Assembly: GCF_041146395.1 (NCBI RefSeq) | Contig: NC_090995.1 | Span: 15,751,501-15,815,500 of the forward strand | DNA: 64,000 bases | From: Eulemur rufifrons | Taxonomy: Eukaryota > Chordata > Mammalia > Primates > Lemuridae | Direction: 5' to 3' | Shown: positions 26,277 to 42,716 of the stretch, one piece after another | Layout: each line of letters begins with the position of its first letter | Position numbering within the stretch: the first letter of the stretch is position 1 | Made by a program: the position numbers and the translations under genes | Notes under the pieces: generated by a model | Told to the model about the DNA's origin: nothing | Databases searched by the model: none | What the model saw: only the letters and a program-made list of their open reading frames with translations

Positions 26277-28689
26277 TACTGAGTTTAGAGAACACATCTA
26301 AAAGCAAAGACATAGACCAACCTCTACACCAACACTCAAGCTACTTCTGACATTGACATGCAAAGTCCTTAAGATGAGATAAAACTACAACAATAAGAAA
26401 TGAAACAAACCGCTGGGCCACATTTTCTAAGAATTGTTCTAGCTATTAAAAGCCAAGCTATGACAGTGGCCCCCAAAGTTCTTTTCAAAAAGATCCCTTT
26501 ACCTCACATTTCTGTCTCTTTGTTCTCTCTCCCCAGCATGTCCCCAGTTCTCTTGCACAAATGCTCATGAACATCGTAAACTCACACTGACAGAAATTAC
26601 ACGAGCCCATCCGTGCAGGACATCCTCAGGATGCTATTCTTTCCTGCCCAGTGCCCACCTCGGCTCCTTTGCCCGAGTCCCCAAACCCAGCCAGTTTCTC
26701 CTGTCTCTGAACCTCAGTGGCACCTGCAGTCCCTCAGCCGTAAGAACTCTGACTATAGAAAACCCCTGTTGAAAAGTATCAGCACCAGCATGATACGCAA
26801 CGTACCTCCCATCTAAACACTGAATTGCTTTCTATCTTCTAAATATAAATAAGATGAGTCTTTATTTCCTTTCCCGGAAAGCAGTCTTTGAGGGTCTCGA
26901 TGAACAGAAGCGATGCATTAAATCTCCCAAAGAAAGTTTCCTTTGTGTTGGGAAAGGAAAGCTTAATTTACACTCAGTACAGGGTACCGATTAAGGATAG
27001 AGAAGTGATCAAGCTTCTTAACTTCTAACATCACAAGACTCCTCTCTATCTTTCTTGCACACTTTCAGGAGGCAAAGGGGGAAAGGACGCTAACTTCAAG
27101 CTACAGCTCTTTCAGGTAATAGTTTAAAGCTCCTAAATACCTCTCACTCTGCCCTCGGTCTTGGTGGGGAGGCAGTGACGTTGCCATGGAAGCCGTGTGT
27201 CAAGCCATCAACTCACTTCAGAGGACTGGAAAAATGTCTGGCCCCATATACTTCAAGCTCCTCTTTCTAGTCAGTACATTTTTAGTCTCCATTACAGACT
27301 GTTTTCTCCTCCTGCTAGTCATTTATCAAAGGAAAATAAATGAAACAGAGTACCCAAGAAATGTTCCAAACAAGCATTTCAACAAGACAGTAAACCATTT
27401 CACTTCAAAACATATTCACATCTACCCTACGACCCATTTACTTCACTGCCCACCCCTCCAAATTACCAAAAAGGAGGTCGATGTGGCCCTAATTCATCAA
27501 ATATGTCCACGTTTTGTTGACCATTATTTTCAAACAAGTGAAGGTTTAGTATAGAGTGAAATGTGTCCAACTAACTCTCCTTCTCAGCTTCAGATAAAAG
27601 CAAGTGAACATGGCTATTAGTCTAGAGGTACCATAGCTGGTGGCTGGGATGTACAAACTGTGATCCAGGTGGGCGCGAGGCGCAGGCATCCAAACAGAGA
27701 CTGGCACAGCCTTTCCACGGAAGAGCCAGAAATCTAACACTCCTAAGGGCAAGACTGGGTCAGGGGCCAAGCGGGAAGCGAAGAGAAAGGGGAGCAGGTT
27801 CGGAGGATGCTTTCTCCAGCAGCGTTGATTAGACCAGTCCAACAGATGGTGGGCCTCACTTAAGACTTGGTGCACAAGCCACCCTGCCTCCAAATGTCTA
27901 CTTATCCTTGTAGAGAACATCTGCTCTGTTGGCCAGCATGCTTTCATTTTTAGAACTGCTCTCCTCCACTTGATGTAGTACATCATAAGGTTTCTTCTTC
28001 CCCACTGAGGGTAGGATTATACCTGGGGGTATGAGCCTTAACTCAAGCCAGAACAATCAGAATTTTCCCTAGAACTTTTGCTGGAAATGCCACCCCCAAA
28101 AGAGGCTTGCTTTTATCTGGGAATAGGAGTTATTTGAACTGTAAAAATCAAAGCTACCATCACAAAGAGGCTGCCTAAGACTGATGCCAATGCAGAATAA
28201 AGTGTAACAGAGAGAGAGCGTGAACAAGTCCTGAGGACATCATGTGTGTACACGCATGCCGCTGCATCTGAAGCTCATGTTATCCCCTTAGACTTCAGGT
28301 TGAGGGGGCAAAAAATTACAGACTTTGCTTGAGCTGGTTTGAGTTGAGTTTTCATCACTCACACTCACGGCTCTAAAGGATGTGATTTTCAGATACTCTC
28401 TCCTGCTCTGCTCCCATCTTCGAGAAAGAACTGTGGGCAGGCTGTCCTGCCATCTGTGTTTGATCCCACCCCACCCATCTTGTCCCTTCTTGTCTTTCTC
28501 CATCCATTGTCTCTTCACTTACAACTCTGTCCTCTCCCCCCATGGGTCCCACACCCTCTAATTTCACGCTCTGTCTCCTGTTGAAAGAAAAATGGAGTTG
28601 TTCCCTCTTATCAGACTCCAATCCCAGAAAGGCACATTTTTAAATATAGTTTAATCACAGGATTCACATTGAGAACTCTGCCTTTCACT
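26277..28689. other. about 2.4 kb of unique DNA, no gene seen
   Basis: The longest frames (27186-27554 plus, 27546-27986 minus) have no recognisable domain and no good exon boundaries. Nothing else recognised. Confidence 0.4.
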
Positions 28690-29170
28690 GACCATTACCT
28701 CGTGATGAGTCTACATGGCCAGGTGCTCTTCAAATCTAGTATTTTAATGGCTCTATAACATCCCATGTCAAGCTAATCTATGATGATTTACTTAACCACT
28801 CCTCTAATATAGACATTTAGATAACTTATTTCATAATATAAATATCAGAAATAGACTTCTTTACATATAACTTTTCTTTCTTCTAAAGTAATTCTTTAAG
28901 GCAAATTCCCAGAAGTCTCATCAAAACTGGGCTCAATAATTTAATTTTTTTCAAATAGTTATAAGATGGTATCCCATTATCAGTTTAGTTTTTGCTTGGT
29001 TATTAATAACAATGATTCTTCTTAATATATTTGCTGCTTGTATTTTCTCTTACATGAACTTTCTATTCTTCTTCTTAGCCAGTTTAATTCCTAAAGTTTA
29101 GTGGTATTCTTACATATTTATATGAATTCTTTATAAGTTTTACTAAGTAATTCTTCATAACACTAAATAT
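28690..29170 (-). repeat. very old L1 3'-region fragment
   Basis: Weak match to reverse-complement old L1: 'atttacttaaccactcctct', 'aatatagacatttagata', 'tctttaaggcaaattcccag' and 'aagtctcatcaaaactgggc'. Divergence makes the limits approximate. Confidence 0.4.
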
Positions 29171-32042
29171 TTGAAAACCTGTATTCTATTGAATTTTTCT
29201 CTTTAGTTTTACACTGCTAGAGATGTTTAAAATTTTATATTTGTCAACACTGTCTTGTATACCAATTTTTAAAAATGAATCATTCTAAAATATAAATTAA
29301 ATTAGTAAATATTCAAAAAAAATCATTCTAAAATTGAGTGTTGGTTTTATCCTTATATCCGATGGAAGAATAAACCAACGGCAGTGCAAATGGGTATGAC
29401 TTTCCTAAAGGAAAACTGGTAATATATATATATTAAATGGGTACACAAATCCTTTAAAAAACGTGCCCTTTTGTCCCTGATTTCTCATTCCTCAGACCAG
29501 GTTCATTCTAGATTATAGGGTAACTCAATAGAGTAAGAGCACCAAAGAAAAAGTGTCTATTTCTGTTAATAATTCTCTCCTACTCACTATTACCAAACCA
29601 TTTCAAGAATGTCAGGTACAAGGAACAATGAAATCTGCTCTCCAATACAGACACTCTCCCCTCCCTGGTCCCTCCCCCGCCCATTCAGTTTCCCTTTAGA
29701 GGAAAAGAATGACATAAATTTAATAAATAACCAATCTTGGGAGCTGTCAGGAAAGAAGCCACAGGTCATGGCCCAAACTCAAGAGCCTCCTGGGTACTAA
29801 CAATAAACTGTCTTACTATGAAAGCTTTACCCTTTCCTTCTTCCTCTCATTTAGCTTATAAATTCTGGGAGCCTAAGAAATCACTGCTGAAAGAAATTAG
29901 ACTGGACACCAGAAGTGCTGTTTATTTTACATAAAACTGATCAGTGATTTTTTTTTCAATTATTTCGTGCCAATTTTACATTTAAATGTCTCTTCTTGTC
30001 GCAGAAGCAAAATGCCATCCAAACAAAATTTTCAAAGGCAACTTTTCTTTAGACATTTGTAATTCAAATTCCAAGAAAACATAAGCTGGTTTACCTCAAT
30101 TGTCATTTATTATTTATATATTATCTTTCCCTGAGTAAGCAAAGGACTTTAAAAAGTAAGTAAGCTATAACATAACAATACCATAAAGCATCATAAACGA
30201 GTGACGGGTCTATTCTAGGCGATATATACATAGATACACATGCATATATTTAATATAAATGCACCATGTATAAAATAGACATGTGTAGACGTATATATTT
30301 TGTAGTTATAAACAGAGAAATGGGGAAAAACACAAAAGGAGGTACTATGTGGTTCCGCAATTTGGAGCAAATATGACACAAACTTTAAAAAAAAAAAAAG
30401 TTGGGAGGAACGTATGGTCTGACCGGAAAATTGAGATGTATGATCACGCACAGCACAGTCTGGGCAGATTAATATGGCTGCCAAGCTCAGCTGCGTCTTC
30501 CAAATTCAAAGCAAAGCATAAGAAATGTGTTGGTTAACTTACAGCATCTGTTCCTACTACAAGAATATGAATAGGAATAAAAATGCATATGGATTATTCA
30601 TCAATAAAAATACAAAATCTCTTGTATTATTTCTCTCACACAATTATTCTGAGAAGATATAAATTGCCAGATAGGAAACGAGCACATCTAATGATGTTGA
30701 GCAATTTATAAAAACCCAGCAAGGAAAAAAAAAAAATTCTCTGAGCCACCTGGAGCCCAATTCTCACTACCTGGCACCCAAGGGGACAAAGTAACTTTCT
30801 GTGAAAAAACGCACGGGGAGAAACCCTTCACGTACACTCTGGAGTCGGGAGCTTTTCCTCACCCTTTCCAAGGGCTTCCTTTCTTAGACAGAAACACACA
30901 GCTCTAACCTTCTGTCCATATGTGAGAACCCAAATTCAAAGAGCCTTTGGAAGCCATCTAGACCAAGCCACCCCTGTCTCATTCCTGATTCTGTTTGTCT
31001 AGTCTCAACTTGAATACCTCTAGTTAAAGGAAGCTCACCACCTCTCTGAATTTATGCCGGCACCTAGCACAGTAATGATGTGTTGCAAAAAAAATAAATA
31101 AAGTTTTCCCCACAAAATAAGTACATTTTAATACAGAGTGACATTCCCACTTAAAAGCATATTCCTGTATTTTAAAATAAATGAAGAAGGACTAGCGGCA
31201 TAAAAAATGATCAAATCTTGGTAAGCTGTAACTAAAAACAGAGACATCCTGCAACACCCAACACCCCTAAGGGAAATTAAGGAATGGCTGATTGTATCGC
31301 TTCCCCTAGAGGATGCTAAGTATTCTCTCCACTGCTGAGAAGTTCGAATGTTTCCAGAGCAGCCACTGACCAAGATCCACTAAGTGATTGTGGGAACTTA
31401 GAGCAGTTAGAGGGAAAACTTCCAAATTGTTTCACTTCTCTCTACAATCTCGAGCATGTGATGAATACCAGCACAAATACAATTCGGAGACATTTTCCTA
31501 TCTATGGAACTATCTCTTTTGTGTTACACTTTCAAATAAAAGAAAGTAACACTATAGCACACCAATTTTTAAAGACTGGCACCGAAGAGCTCTGTCTTCC
31601 TTAATCTTCCTCAACCCTAACAAACAATGCCTACAGATCAGACCAGAAGTTCTCCATTTTTTTTTTTCTGCAATATAAACAATGGATAGCACTCCCAGGA
31701 ATACACTAGATTTTGACAAAACACCCAAAAAAAAAATTATGAAAATGTTAAGGGGATATGTAAAATTGACTGCAGGTGATGGGTCAGCTCTAACTCTACC
31801 CTTTTTCTTTTATTCAAGAAAACATATCAAGCAAGAGGGGGAGAGTAGTGTTGTAACGGAGTTGACCTTAAAAGTGTTCAAATTATATAAACAAACAAAC
31901 AAATAGCAATCTCAGGTGCCACCACAAATTTCTTGTTACCTTTCTCACAAGTGCTGAAAACTCTACAGTGAGTTTTCACCCAGAGTGAGAACCATCCATG
32001 AAGCCATATTTCAAGCTTAAATACTAGAATTTTAAGGCTCTA
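29171..32042. other. about 2.9 kb of AT-rich DNA, no gene seen
   Basis: Contains short TA-rich runs (near 29421-29433) and a possible unassigned old repeat at about 30950-31070 ('ctcaacttgaatacctctag' then 'aaggaagctcaccacctctc'). No exon supported. Confidence 0.4.
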
Positions 32043-32258
32043 AAGCTGCACTGTCCAATTCAGTAGCCCCTAGCCATGTGTGGCTATTCAAATTTAAACT
32101 CTAATCAAAATTAAACACAATTTAAAACTCAGTTTTTCAGCATCACTAGGCACATTCCACGTGCTCAGTAGCCACACGTGGCTCGTGGCTGCCACGTCTG
32201 AACAGCTCAGCCATGGAACATTCCTGTCACTGCAGAAGCTCTACTGAAACAGCACTGC
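32043..32258 (+). repeat. MER5A-like hAT transposon, both ends
   Basis: Starts 'gctgcactgtccaattcag' and ends 'actgaaacagcactgc', which are inverted relative to each other. The interior has 'agccatgtgtggctattcaa' and 'ctcagtagccacacgtggct'. Better preserved than the copy at 23830. Confidence 0.85.
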
Positions 32259-32279
32259 GTTAAGGAATCTTAAAGAGAA

Positions 32280-33135
32280 TCTAACATAACAATCAATTTA
32301 CAAATTTAGAAACTGAGACCTCATTTCACTCAAGTGACTTACTCCATGCTACACAGCTGGTAATTACAAAGCCAGGACCTGAACAAGACACTCTGGCGTG
32401 TATTACTCACTCGTTTCCATCCAACATCTTGTTGTCACCTGGGTGATGTCAGCACCTGTTCCCTGCAGGCACAGTTCTGGATTTTCACACTCATGCTCTC
32501 CGTAAATCGTCACATGAACCCGATGAGGAATATAATCCCCATTACATAGCAGAGGAAATTAGGACCCAGCTATATAAAGTATCATATCTGAGACCACACA
32601 GCAGCCAAAATTCAAACTCCAAAGCCAATGGATCTTTCTGCTATTATGCATCATGTATACTCAGCACTCCACACTTTTGATTACCCTTGGAAAACCTTCT
32701 TCCAAATTTGCTAAGAGTTAATGCCTTATGGGACAGTTTGTCAGAAGTATCCCAAGTAGGAAAATGCCAACACTTAACACGTTTGGCCGAGGGGAGAAGA
32801 GTAGCTTTGTCCAGCCTTGCTAACCGTAACTGCTTGGCAGCAGCAATACCAGCAGCCAGCCTTTACAGAGGACGGCAGGTCATGAGCACTAGGCTAAGTG
32901 CTCCATGCTGATCTCCTCTAATCTTGGCTGGTGATGCTGAGAAACTGAATTTTAAATTCTGTTTCATTTCGATTAAAGTTTAAATGTGAATAGTCATACA
33001 ACAATCCTGTGAAGTAACTACTTCATCTCCGTTTCACAGACAGAAAAATTGAGGAGTCTATCCGTCCACCCCAGGAAAAAGGAGAAGTGCTGGCTTGAAG
33101 TGAAGCAACAAGAAAGTCAACTTTTTTTTTTTCCA
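32280..33135 (-). repeat. three MIR-like fragments
   Basis: Three separate reverse-complement MIR pieces: about 32280-32400 ('agaaactgagacctcatttc', 'catgctacacagctggtaat'), about 32480-32650 ('gatgaggaatataatcccca', 'gagaccacacagcagcc') and about 32850-33135 ('aatcctgtgaagtaactact', 'gtttcacagacagaaaaatt'). Each is diverged; limits are approximate. Confidence 0.55.
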
Positions 33136-33879
33136 CTTCATATAGCTGGGAAAGCACTGAAGATATGTGAAAACTCTGAAATAAAAATTTTATTTTCCTC
33201 CTCACATTGGATGCCCCTGTCACAGTTAAACACATCACCTGGGTAGTTTCCCTCGGATGATTCCCGATTTAACACAGTCACACTCTCTTCCACCAGGGCT
33301 GAACTGAGAGAAAGCCCAGGGGTGCATGGGTATTGTGGGGTAAGAAACACATCCGAAAATAGATTATTCAGGGCTTCTCAAGGTATTTTTAGTCCCTTCC
33401 AGCAATTTCTGACCTGAGGAACAGAAAGAAGAGAAAGATAGGGAAGACTGTTTAAGAGAGGAGAAGGCAGAGAGCTGAACTCAGCACACAACTGAGAGGA
33501 CGACGTGCCCTTAGGACCAGATCATCCTAGGACCCCAGTGCAAGTCCAGAGGGCTGCAAAAGTTGGCAGACACAACAACACAGGCTGGGGGTATATATTA
33601 ATATACATACGCATACTTACGTATGTACACACATACACACATTATACTGTATATTATATATGTGGTTAAGATGAAGTGACCCTCTGCACGTCTTGCATCA
33701 CGTGGTGAATTCAGTGTGCTCCAGCGCAGCAGAGCTAGAGGGGAAGGGGTTAGCCAGGGACAGCTGGCGTCTGCCGGAGGTCAGCGACAGACTGGCAGAG
33801 ACAGCTGCGTGGCAGGTGTGGCAGGGAGCGGTGGGCATGCAAGACTGGAGGTGGTGACATCAGCCAGTTGTTTTCAGAC
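33136..33879. other. unique DNA, no gene seen
   Basis: Contains a TA/CA-rich run near 33590-33662. No exon recognised. Confidence 0.4.
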
Positions 33880-34115
33880 ACAGCAAGTGGACTGGCTTGG
33901 CTGTGGGAACCAGAATGCTCAACGCAACGACCTGAGACTCAGAACCAGGTCTGAACCCCCTCTTCCTCCAGGACTTACTGCGAAACTTTGGACAAATGAC
34001 TTAAATTTCTGAGCCTCAGCTTCTTCATCCGTAAACACAATACCTCTCTCCTGAAATTGTTGAGAGTATTAAATATTAATACATAGTAGGTGCTTAATAA
34101 CTGTTCCTGCTTCTT
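33880..34115 (+). repeat. MIR SINE, well preserved
   Basis: Forward MIR in order: 'gacctgagactcagaaccag', 'gaaactttggacaaatgact', 'ctgagcctcagcttcttcat' and 'agtaggtgcttaataactgt'. Confidence 0.7.
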
Positions 34116-34179
34116 GTTCGTCTTGGTTGTCTAAGAGGAATTTCGTCATGGCAGAGAAGCACATGCCAGGGATTGCATC

Positions 34180-34330
34180 AGGGTGTGGGACAGGCTCTCC
34201 TTGTCCTCATTTCACACGGGGGGTGACAGAGGTTCCAGGAGTTATGTAACCTGCCCTAGGTCACCGAGCTGCTTTGTAGCAGAGGAAAAAGAATCAAAAC
34301 CACGTCTGTCGGACTCTCAGGGCTGCCAAT
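34180..34330 (-). repeat. MIR SINE fragment
   Basis: Reverse MIR: 'tgtcctcatttcacacgggg', 'gttatgtaacctgccctagg', 'tcaccgagctgctttgtagc'. It faces the forward MIR to its left. Confidence 0.6.
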
Positions 34331-35204
34331 GTTGCACCTGGCAGCTTCCTGAGCAACAGGTGATAAGACGGAACAGCTATCAGTGAGAGGAATCCTGGCA
34401 AGACAGGCTGACAGCGCTAAAGCAGCAGCCAGCGCCTAAATCCGTGTTTTCATTTGCTTGATACAGTTTACAGATTCATCTGGGTAAAGCTGATGCTTTG
34501 TCATTTTCAACCAGACCAACCTTCTACTTCTGGTTACTCACCTGAGAAATGAATGAGCCTCAGGACCCTCACACCCCTGCCCCAGTTTCCTCATTGATCA
34601 GACGGAGAGTTTGCGCTACGAGATTCCTGAAGTCACTTATACCTTTAAGGTGGTGAACATGGGTGGGATTACCCACAGGAACACCAAATCGCCATTCTCA
34701 GAGACAGCTCGTAAGCGTGAAGCCTCCTAGGATAGAAGCCCTCTCTCCCAAAGAGTTGTTTAACCAGGGAATCCTGGAATAGTATATAAATGTTCTCAAA
34801 CTCTTCATTTTGACTCCAAATACATAAATGTACATCCATTCCCCAATTTCACTGATGCAGACGCAATGTCTTTAATGCTAGGTTGTGTGTGGGGAGAGAG
34901 AGAGAGCTCGGCGATGAATTGTGCAGACAACTAACAATGTCCACAGCGCAGCAACTGTTATCTCCAGTTTCCATGTCCTTAAAATCAGAGGAGACCTTTA
35001 AAATGGTTACAAAATAAATCCGAATGCAGAATCTCTCTAGATTTTCAAGTTTTTCCCCAAATCTTTTATAGCTGCTTCTCCCACACTTAATTTGACAGCA
35101 ATTTTTTTAGCGACTCATCTCTGTGGAGTCTTTTTAAAGTATTCAACATAGTTTCCCTAGAAACAAGAACACTTACTTCTTTTCACATTCTCATTTCAGC
35201 AGTT
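34331..35204. other. unique DNA, no gene seen
   Basis: A weak L2/MIR-like piece may lie at 34560-34650 ('ccccagtttcctcattgatc'). Nothing else recognised. Confidence 0.35.
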
Positions 35205-35775
35205 TAATTAAACGGTAAGTCAGATTTTGTCCTGCCTCTTTTCTAGCACCTCAGCGGCTCACCCCTCTTCCCCCAAGGAGAAGCTGAAGTCTGCACAAGG
35301 CTCAGCGTGCTCCGGCCCCCGTGAGCCTCTCTGACCTGCTCTCCTGCCACCTCCCCCCTTGGTCACATGCTCCAGCTACTCTGACCTCCAGGCACTTCCT
35401 TGAAAGGCCAAGCAAGCTTCGCTTCAGACTGTACACTTGCTGTTTCCCCCCCTCTGGAATTCTCTTCTGAATATGCAGGGGGCTAGCTCTTAAGTAATTA
35501 CTTCTTCAGTCTGTCTTTGTGCAAATGTCACCTACTCCGTGAAGCCTTCCTCATCACCCTAAAGTGGCCACCCTCATCCCCTATCCAGGATTTTCTATCC
35601 CCCCAGGCCCCGTGGCTTTTACCCATAGCCCACCCGTCTCACATTCTATGTGTATTTTACTCATTAGAATCCGAGCTCCACAAGAGCAGGGACTTTTATC
35701 TGTTTGTTCCCTGATGCATTCCAGTGCCTAGAGCAGCAGGTCTACCGTCACGCAATAAACATTTGTTCAATAATC
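35205..35775 (+). repeat. L2 LINE 3' end
   Basis: A long L2 match: 'cctgctctcctgccacctcc', 'acttgctgtttccccccctc', 'tgcaaatgtcacctactccg' then 'tgaagccttcctcatcaccc', 'cgagctccacaagagcaggg', 'ccagtgcctagagcag' and the 'caataaacatttgttcaata' tail. The L2 ORF2 end is present but no longer open. Confidence 0.8.
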
Positions 35776-38700
35776 TTTATCATGATGATAAATGTATTGT
35801 CTCCCAGACTGAATTGCATAACTACCACAGTAAGTACCTCCGGCTTGTGAAGAGGTTTTGAAACAAATGCAGCCAGGGCCTTGGTAAGCAAAGAAGCCAC
35901 CCGGAGGGTTAGGAGTGTGCCGACGGTGTGAGAGAGCCCAGCCCACCTGCCCTGAGCAGCCGCACGCCCTGGGCTCAGCCCGGGGAAGGCACAGAGGGAA
36001 CAAGCTCCCCTGGGCTCAGCCGGGCACGGCACAGAGGGAACAAGGTGGTCCGTTAAATGCAAGTTGCTAGACAGTCTCTCCTTTTAACTTGATCAAAATA
36101 ACCTCTCCAATTATTTCATGCTTGCATATTCCAATGTACAACAACACATTGCAAAGTCAATTATAGAAGATGATCTAGCCACTTGCCTTCAGATATAGGC
36201 AGAACAACAAAAAAAGACAGGCTGTCTTATTCCTGTCCACCACTTAATGGTCAATTACCTTTAGCAAATGTCTTCATCTCTCTCTCATCCTTGGTTCTCC
36301 ACTAAAGAGGGGGGAGGTATAAAATAATATGTGGCCTGCCTATTTTATTGGTCTATTGTATCAAATGGATCAACAGCTATGAAAATATATGGAAAAATTA
36401 TGTAGCATTCTATACAATAAACAATTTTCTTTGTATTAACATGGATAACTGAATTGTCTGTGACATCTATAGCTCCTCAAAACTGAGGATATATTTTGGA
36501 ACACTTTGATTTTAAAATGATTCCTAAAATACATTAAAAAATAAACCAAAAGAAAAGTCCGCTTTTAAGGGCATGGAATGAGAAAGAGATGGAAAATGGC
36601 TTTTCCCTAATTCTTGAATAGAAAAACACAAAGAAGAAAAAGACATAAATCTCCACAGCAGTAACTGTAGTATGTAAAGTTCAGATTCAAGAATATTACT
36701 GTGAATATCTAGACTCATGGATACTAAAGATATTCCTCATCTATTTGAACACCACTAGGATAATCCAAGATGACTTATTAATACCACACGTGTCAACAGT
36801 AGTCCGTGATGTAAATGAGCAGACCCTTTCCAACCATTTTAGTGTCATTATAGCATTTATTAAACCAAAATAAAAAACTGGTGAAGAATGACTTGTCACA
36901 CCATTTATTAGAGTTGATGGGGTGTAGACAGTCTTCAACAAGGCTTTAACACACTGCTGTGCACCACAGTGCATTATTAATGAAACGAAACGCAGGAGAC
37001 TTACATCAGCTTTTCCCCCCAAGTCATTCTGACATTAAATTTAAAATCAAGTCTACCCTATATGGCAAAGGTTCAGAGATAAAATGTTAATTTGTTCGTT
37101 ATTCTCCACAACTTAAGTTTATAATTCAAAGGAACAATCAGGAATCTTTCCTATTCTACTGAATTTAATAATCGTACTTTTTTTTTGGAGAAGGGCTCAA
37201 AGGCAGAAGCAAATGCAACAGGAAGATAAACAATTTGTGCCCTAGTTTGTGTCTGACAAGAGGATGGGGTCTAATTTTCTCTCTGATGGAGAAAACACAA
37301 AAGACAGCCACAGAACGCAAATAGCATGTTGGGTGTTTGAACTTCTCTTCCAATACCCGAGGACCCAAAAGGAACTAATTCACTCTGGAAAAGATATTCA
37401 ATAATTGAGCATGGTTGTGCCAAGATGAGGGCTAATTCTCACACTGTGAAGGAAAATAAACATATTTTACAATGTCAAGGTCACCTCACTCACTCAGTAA
37501 CCTCAATCAACCATTTTACATTCAAAAGAAATAAACCAAATATATTAAGAATGACCTACCGCCAACAAGGAGCCCCGATAGACACAAGCACCTGTGGGGA
37601 AAAACAAAACAGCAATTAGAAGGGACGCACAACCAACCAACAGCACTGCCCCAGCAGGCTCACCGCTAAAACTGCATCTGCAGGCGTCAGCAGCAAACTG
37701 CTTTTCCCAAAATCTGAAAAGCTTGAGCATTTCTTCCCCTGGGGAAATAACCCCATACGCCAAAACAACATTTCTTGGACACACATGAGGGAAAGCATCA
37801 TTAAAACTTACTATTTGGATTTAAAAATAAATGTATTTATAATGATGGGCTATAAATACAGTGTATATTTTTCTTTGTGATAAGTCAGCAAAGCCTCCAT
37901 AATCCAGTCCCAATTTACTTCTCCAGGCTTCTCCGCCAATGCCTTCGCTCATTTCCTTTCCTACGTGAGATGCAGTCGGTCTATTCAAGTCCCTTGAACT
38001 TGATCCCGTCTCCTTCATGAAACTTTTCCATCCCACGGGATTATACTCTTTTGAACTAATATTTTGTGCCTGCATTATCCATGTGTAAATTCATTCCTGC
38101 AGATGTCCCTGAGATGTCTTTGCTAAGGATGTGGAAATGTTGCATATACTCCACTACACTATATAGATATTAATATATACCTACTCTCTCTCTCAGGAAA
38201 GGGGCTGCTTCCATTTCTTTGATTCCCCGCCCCTTCACACAGCAGGTATTCACTTGGGTATCTGGTTGATTAATACAAAATACCCATTTCATGCCTTTAA
38301 CACAGTATGTTCCTCTTTAAGGAGATTAAACCATTTTATAGGAGAGTAGTTAGTATAAGTGGTAGTTCATTGAAAAGAACTCATCTATTCAGCTGCTGAC
38401 CTCCACGACTCTTTTAACGTGCTTTTCACTCAATTTTTTTTTCTGATGGGCCGCTTATGAACTGATACATCTTTATGTTTTCCAGTCATTAAGCACCAAA
38501 TGAAAAACAACAGATGATTTGTTTCTAAATGGAAAAAAAAGGCTGAATTTGAATGGGACTGCCTATATATTCTGAATAACTAACACATCATAAAATAAAT
38601 CTCTAAGTTTTATACTGGAAAACAACTTAAAATTAAAATCTAGATTAAAAAAAAAAAATGTTCCCACATTCTCAAGCGATGTTTGAGCTGCACGATAGGT

Positions 38701-40053
38701 GTTGATTTAACCGAGAAACAGGTAGGCAGTGTGGCATCAGCTACTGTCTCAGAAACTGAGGCTGCAAAACAGATGAGAACAGCACATACACACCAGGGCA
38801 GAAGCACATCTTGACAATGTGCCACAGTCGGTTTCCAAAGAGAGAAGGACACATTTTACCACGTGCTTGCCTCTAACAGACCATGACGTCTCAAAAATAC
38901 TAACTTCTAAGAAAAGCACCGGTCTACCTTCCTCACCAATAAATGGAATTAAAAACAAACTTCAAAGGAAATGAGATGACTATTTACACTTGGGTTTGAA
39001 TCAAAGATCTCCGTGGGCAAATTTATTGAAATGATTTTTATGCCCTTGACATTCAAATAAGAATAACTTGAGATAAAACCTTGGGGAAAAATTCTTCTTA
39101 ATTGACTTATTTTTCCTTAATAAATCTCATTTCAAAGTCTATGGTTTGTCATAAGAAAGGATATGTGTGTATGTAAAATAATCATATCTCAAATAAGCTA
39201 TATCAACACAATTTACTTTCTAAATTACTTATATATAGACATATTTAATTACTTCTGATGTTTAAAAAATTATAATAACGATCATCAGTTACAATTTCAC
39301 AAAATTTAACCTTTATAATAAAATTTAACTTTTAGAAAAAAACACACAAAAAACTTAACCTTTAGAATAATTTCATGGTTCCACTCCATAGCAAGGTCAT
39401 TTCTTTTCAAAGCTCCAAAAGAAATCAAGCTTCTTAAGAAGTATCCGAGTACTCGTATCAAAACCCACTTTTGGAAGTTCAGAAAGACGTGATAAACTCA
39501 CTGCAACGTGAAAATAAAGCAGCATTGAGTGTGGCAGCTCACACCCACTTGGGCAAGCCACACACCTGCTGGAGACTCGAGTCAAAGCAGTGTATAGCTG
39601 CTGATAAAGTCTATCACTAGGAAAAGGAAATAACTCAATCTGGGTCGCTGTATGATGTACAATTCCAAAAGAAATGAGTTTTGCCCTCTGAGGGCTTTCC
39701 TGAAACAGAATAGCTCTACCCGGAAGGCAGCGGCACGAACCAGTCTCCATTAACACAGCTTCCAAAACCTCATTTCTACTCCCTTGAGAAAACAGAACAT
39801 TCCAGTATGATGCCCAGTCCTATCAAACATTTATCATCAACCAATGCCAGACGCAGTCATCCACAGCACGCATGTCTCCCACACTAGCACGCGCAGCACA
39901 CCCACCAGCCGATGAAATTGGGAGGTGTGCCTGCATTCGGTGCTGGGTGGGGCTTCTGTCGGGAACTAGAGCAGGAGCTTTTTCAGTAATCCATGAGTTC
40001 AGGTGACATAGAACACAAAGTTGCTCCCTCCATTCATCATTTTTTTTTCTTAG
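35776..40053. other. about 4.3 kb of AT-rich DNA, no gene seen
   Basis: Apart from the 40-bp tandem duplication listed next, I see only short A or T runs and small unrelated frames. The 122-residue minus-strand frame at 39397-39765 has no domain that I recognise. Confidence 0.4.
35968..36044. repeat. two-copy 40-bp tandem duplication
   Basis: CCCTGGGCTCAGCC with GGCACAGAGGGAACAAG occurs at 35968-36004 and again at 36008-36044 with a few differences. A local, fairly recent duplication in a small GC-rich patch. Confidence 0.85.
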
Positions 40054-40067
40054 GGAATATCAAAATT

Positions 40068-41714
<1,647 letters not shown>

Positions 41715-41825
41715 TGGGTACCAAAGTCCTTAAGGGCAGGGAATAGTTTCTGGTTTAGTATCTGTACACCCCTAACCAAACATGACCTGACACATAAGCT
41801 CTCAACAAAGGTTTATAGAACCAAT
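41715..41825 (+). repeat. L2 3'-end fragment
   Basis: 'ccttaagggcagggaatagt', 'ctggtttagtatctgtacac' and 'aagctctcaacaaaggttta' follow the order of the L2 tail. Confidence 0.5.
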
Positions 41826-42702
<877 letters not shown>

Positions 42703-42716
42703 AAAATTTAGAATTA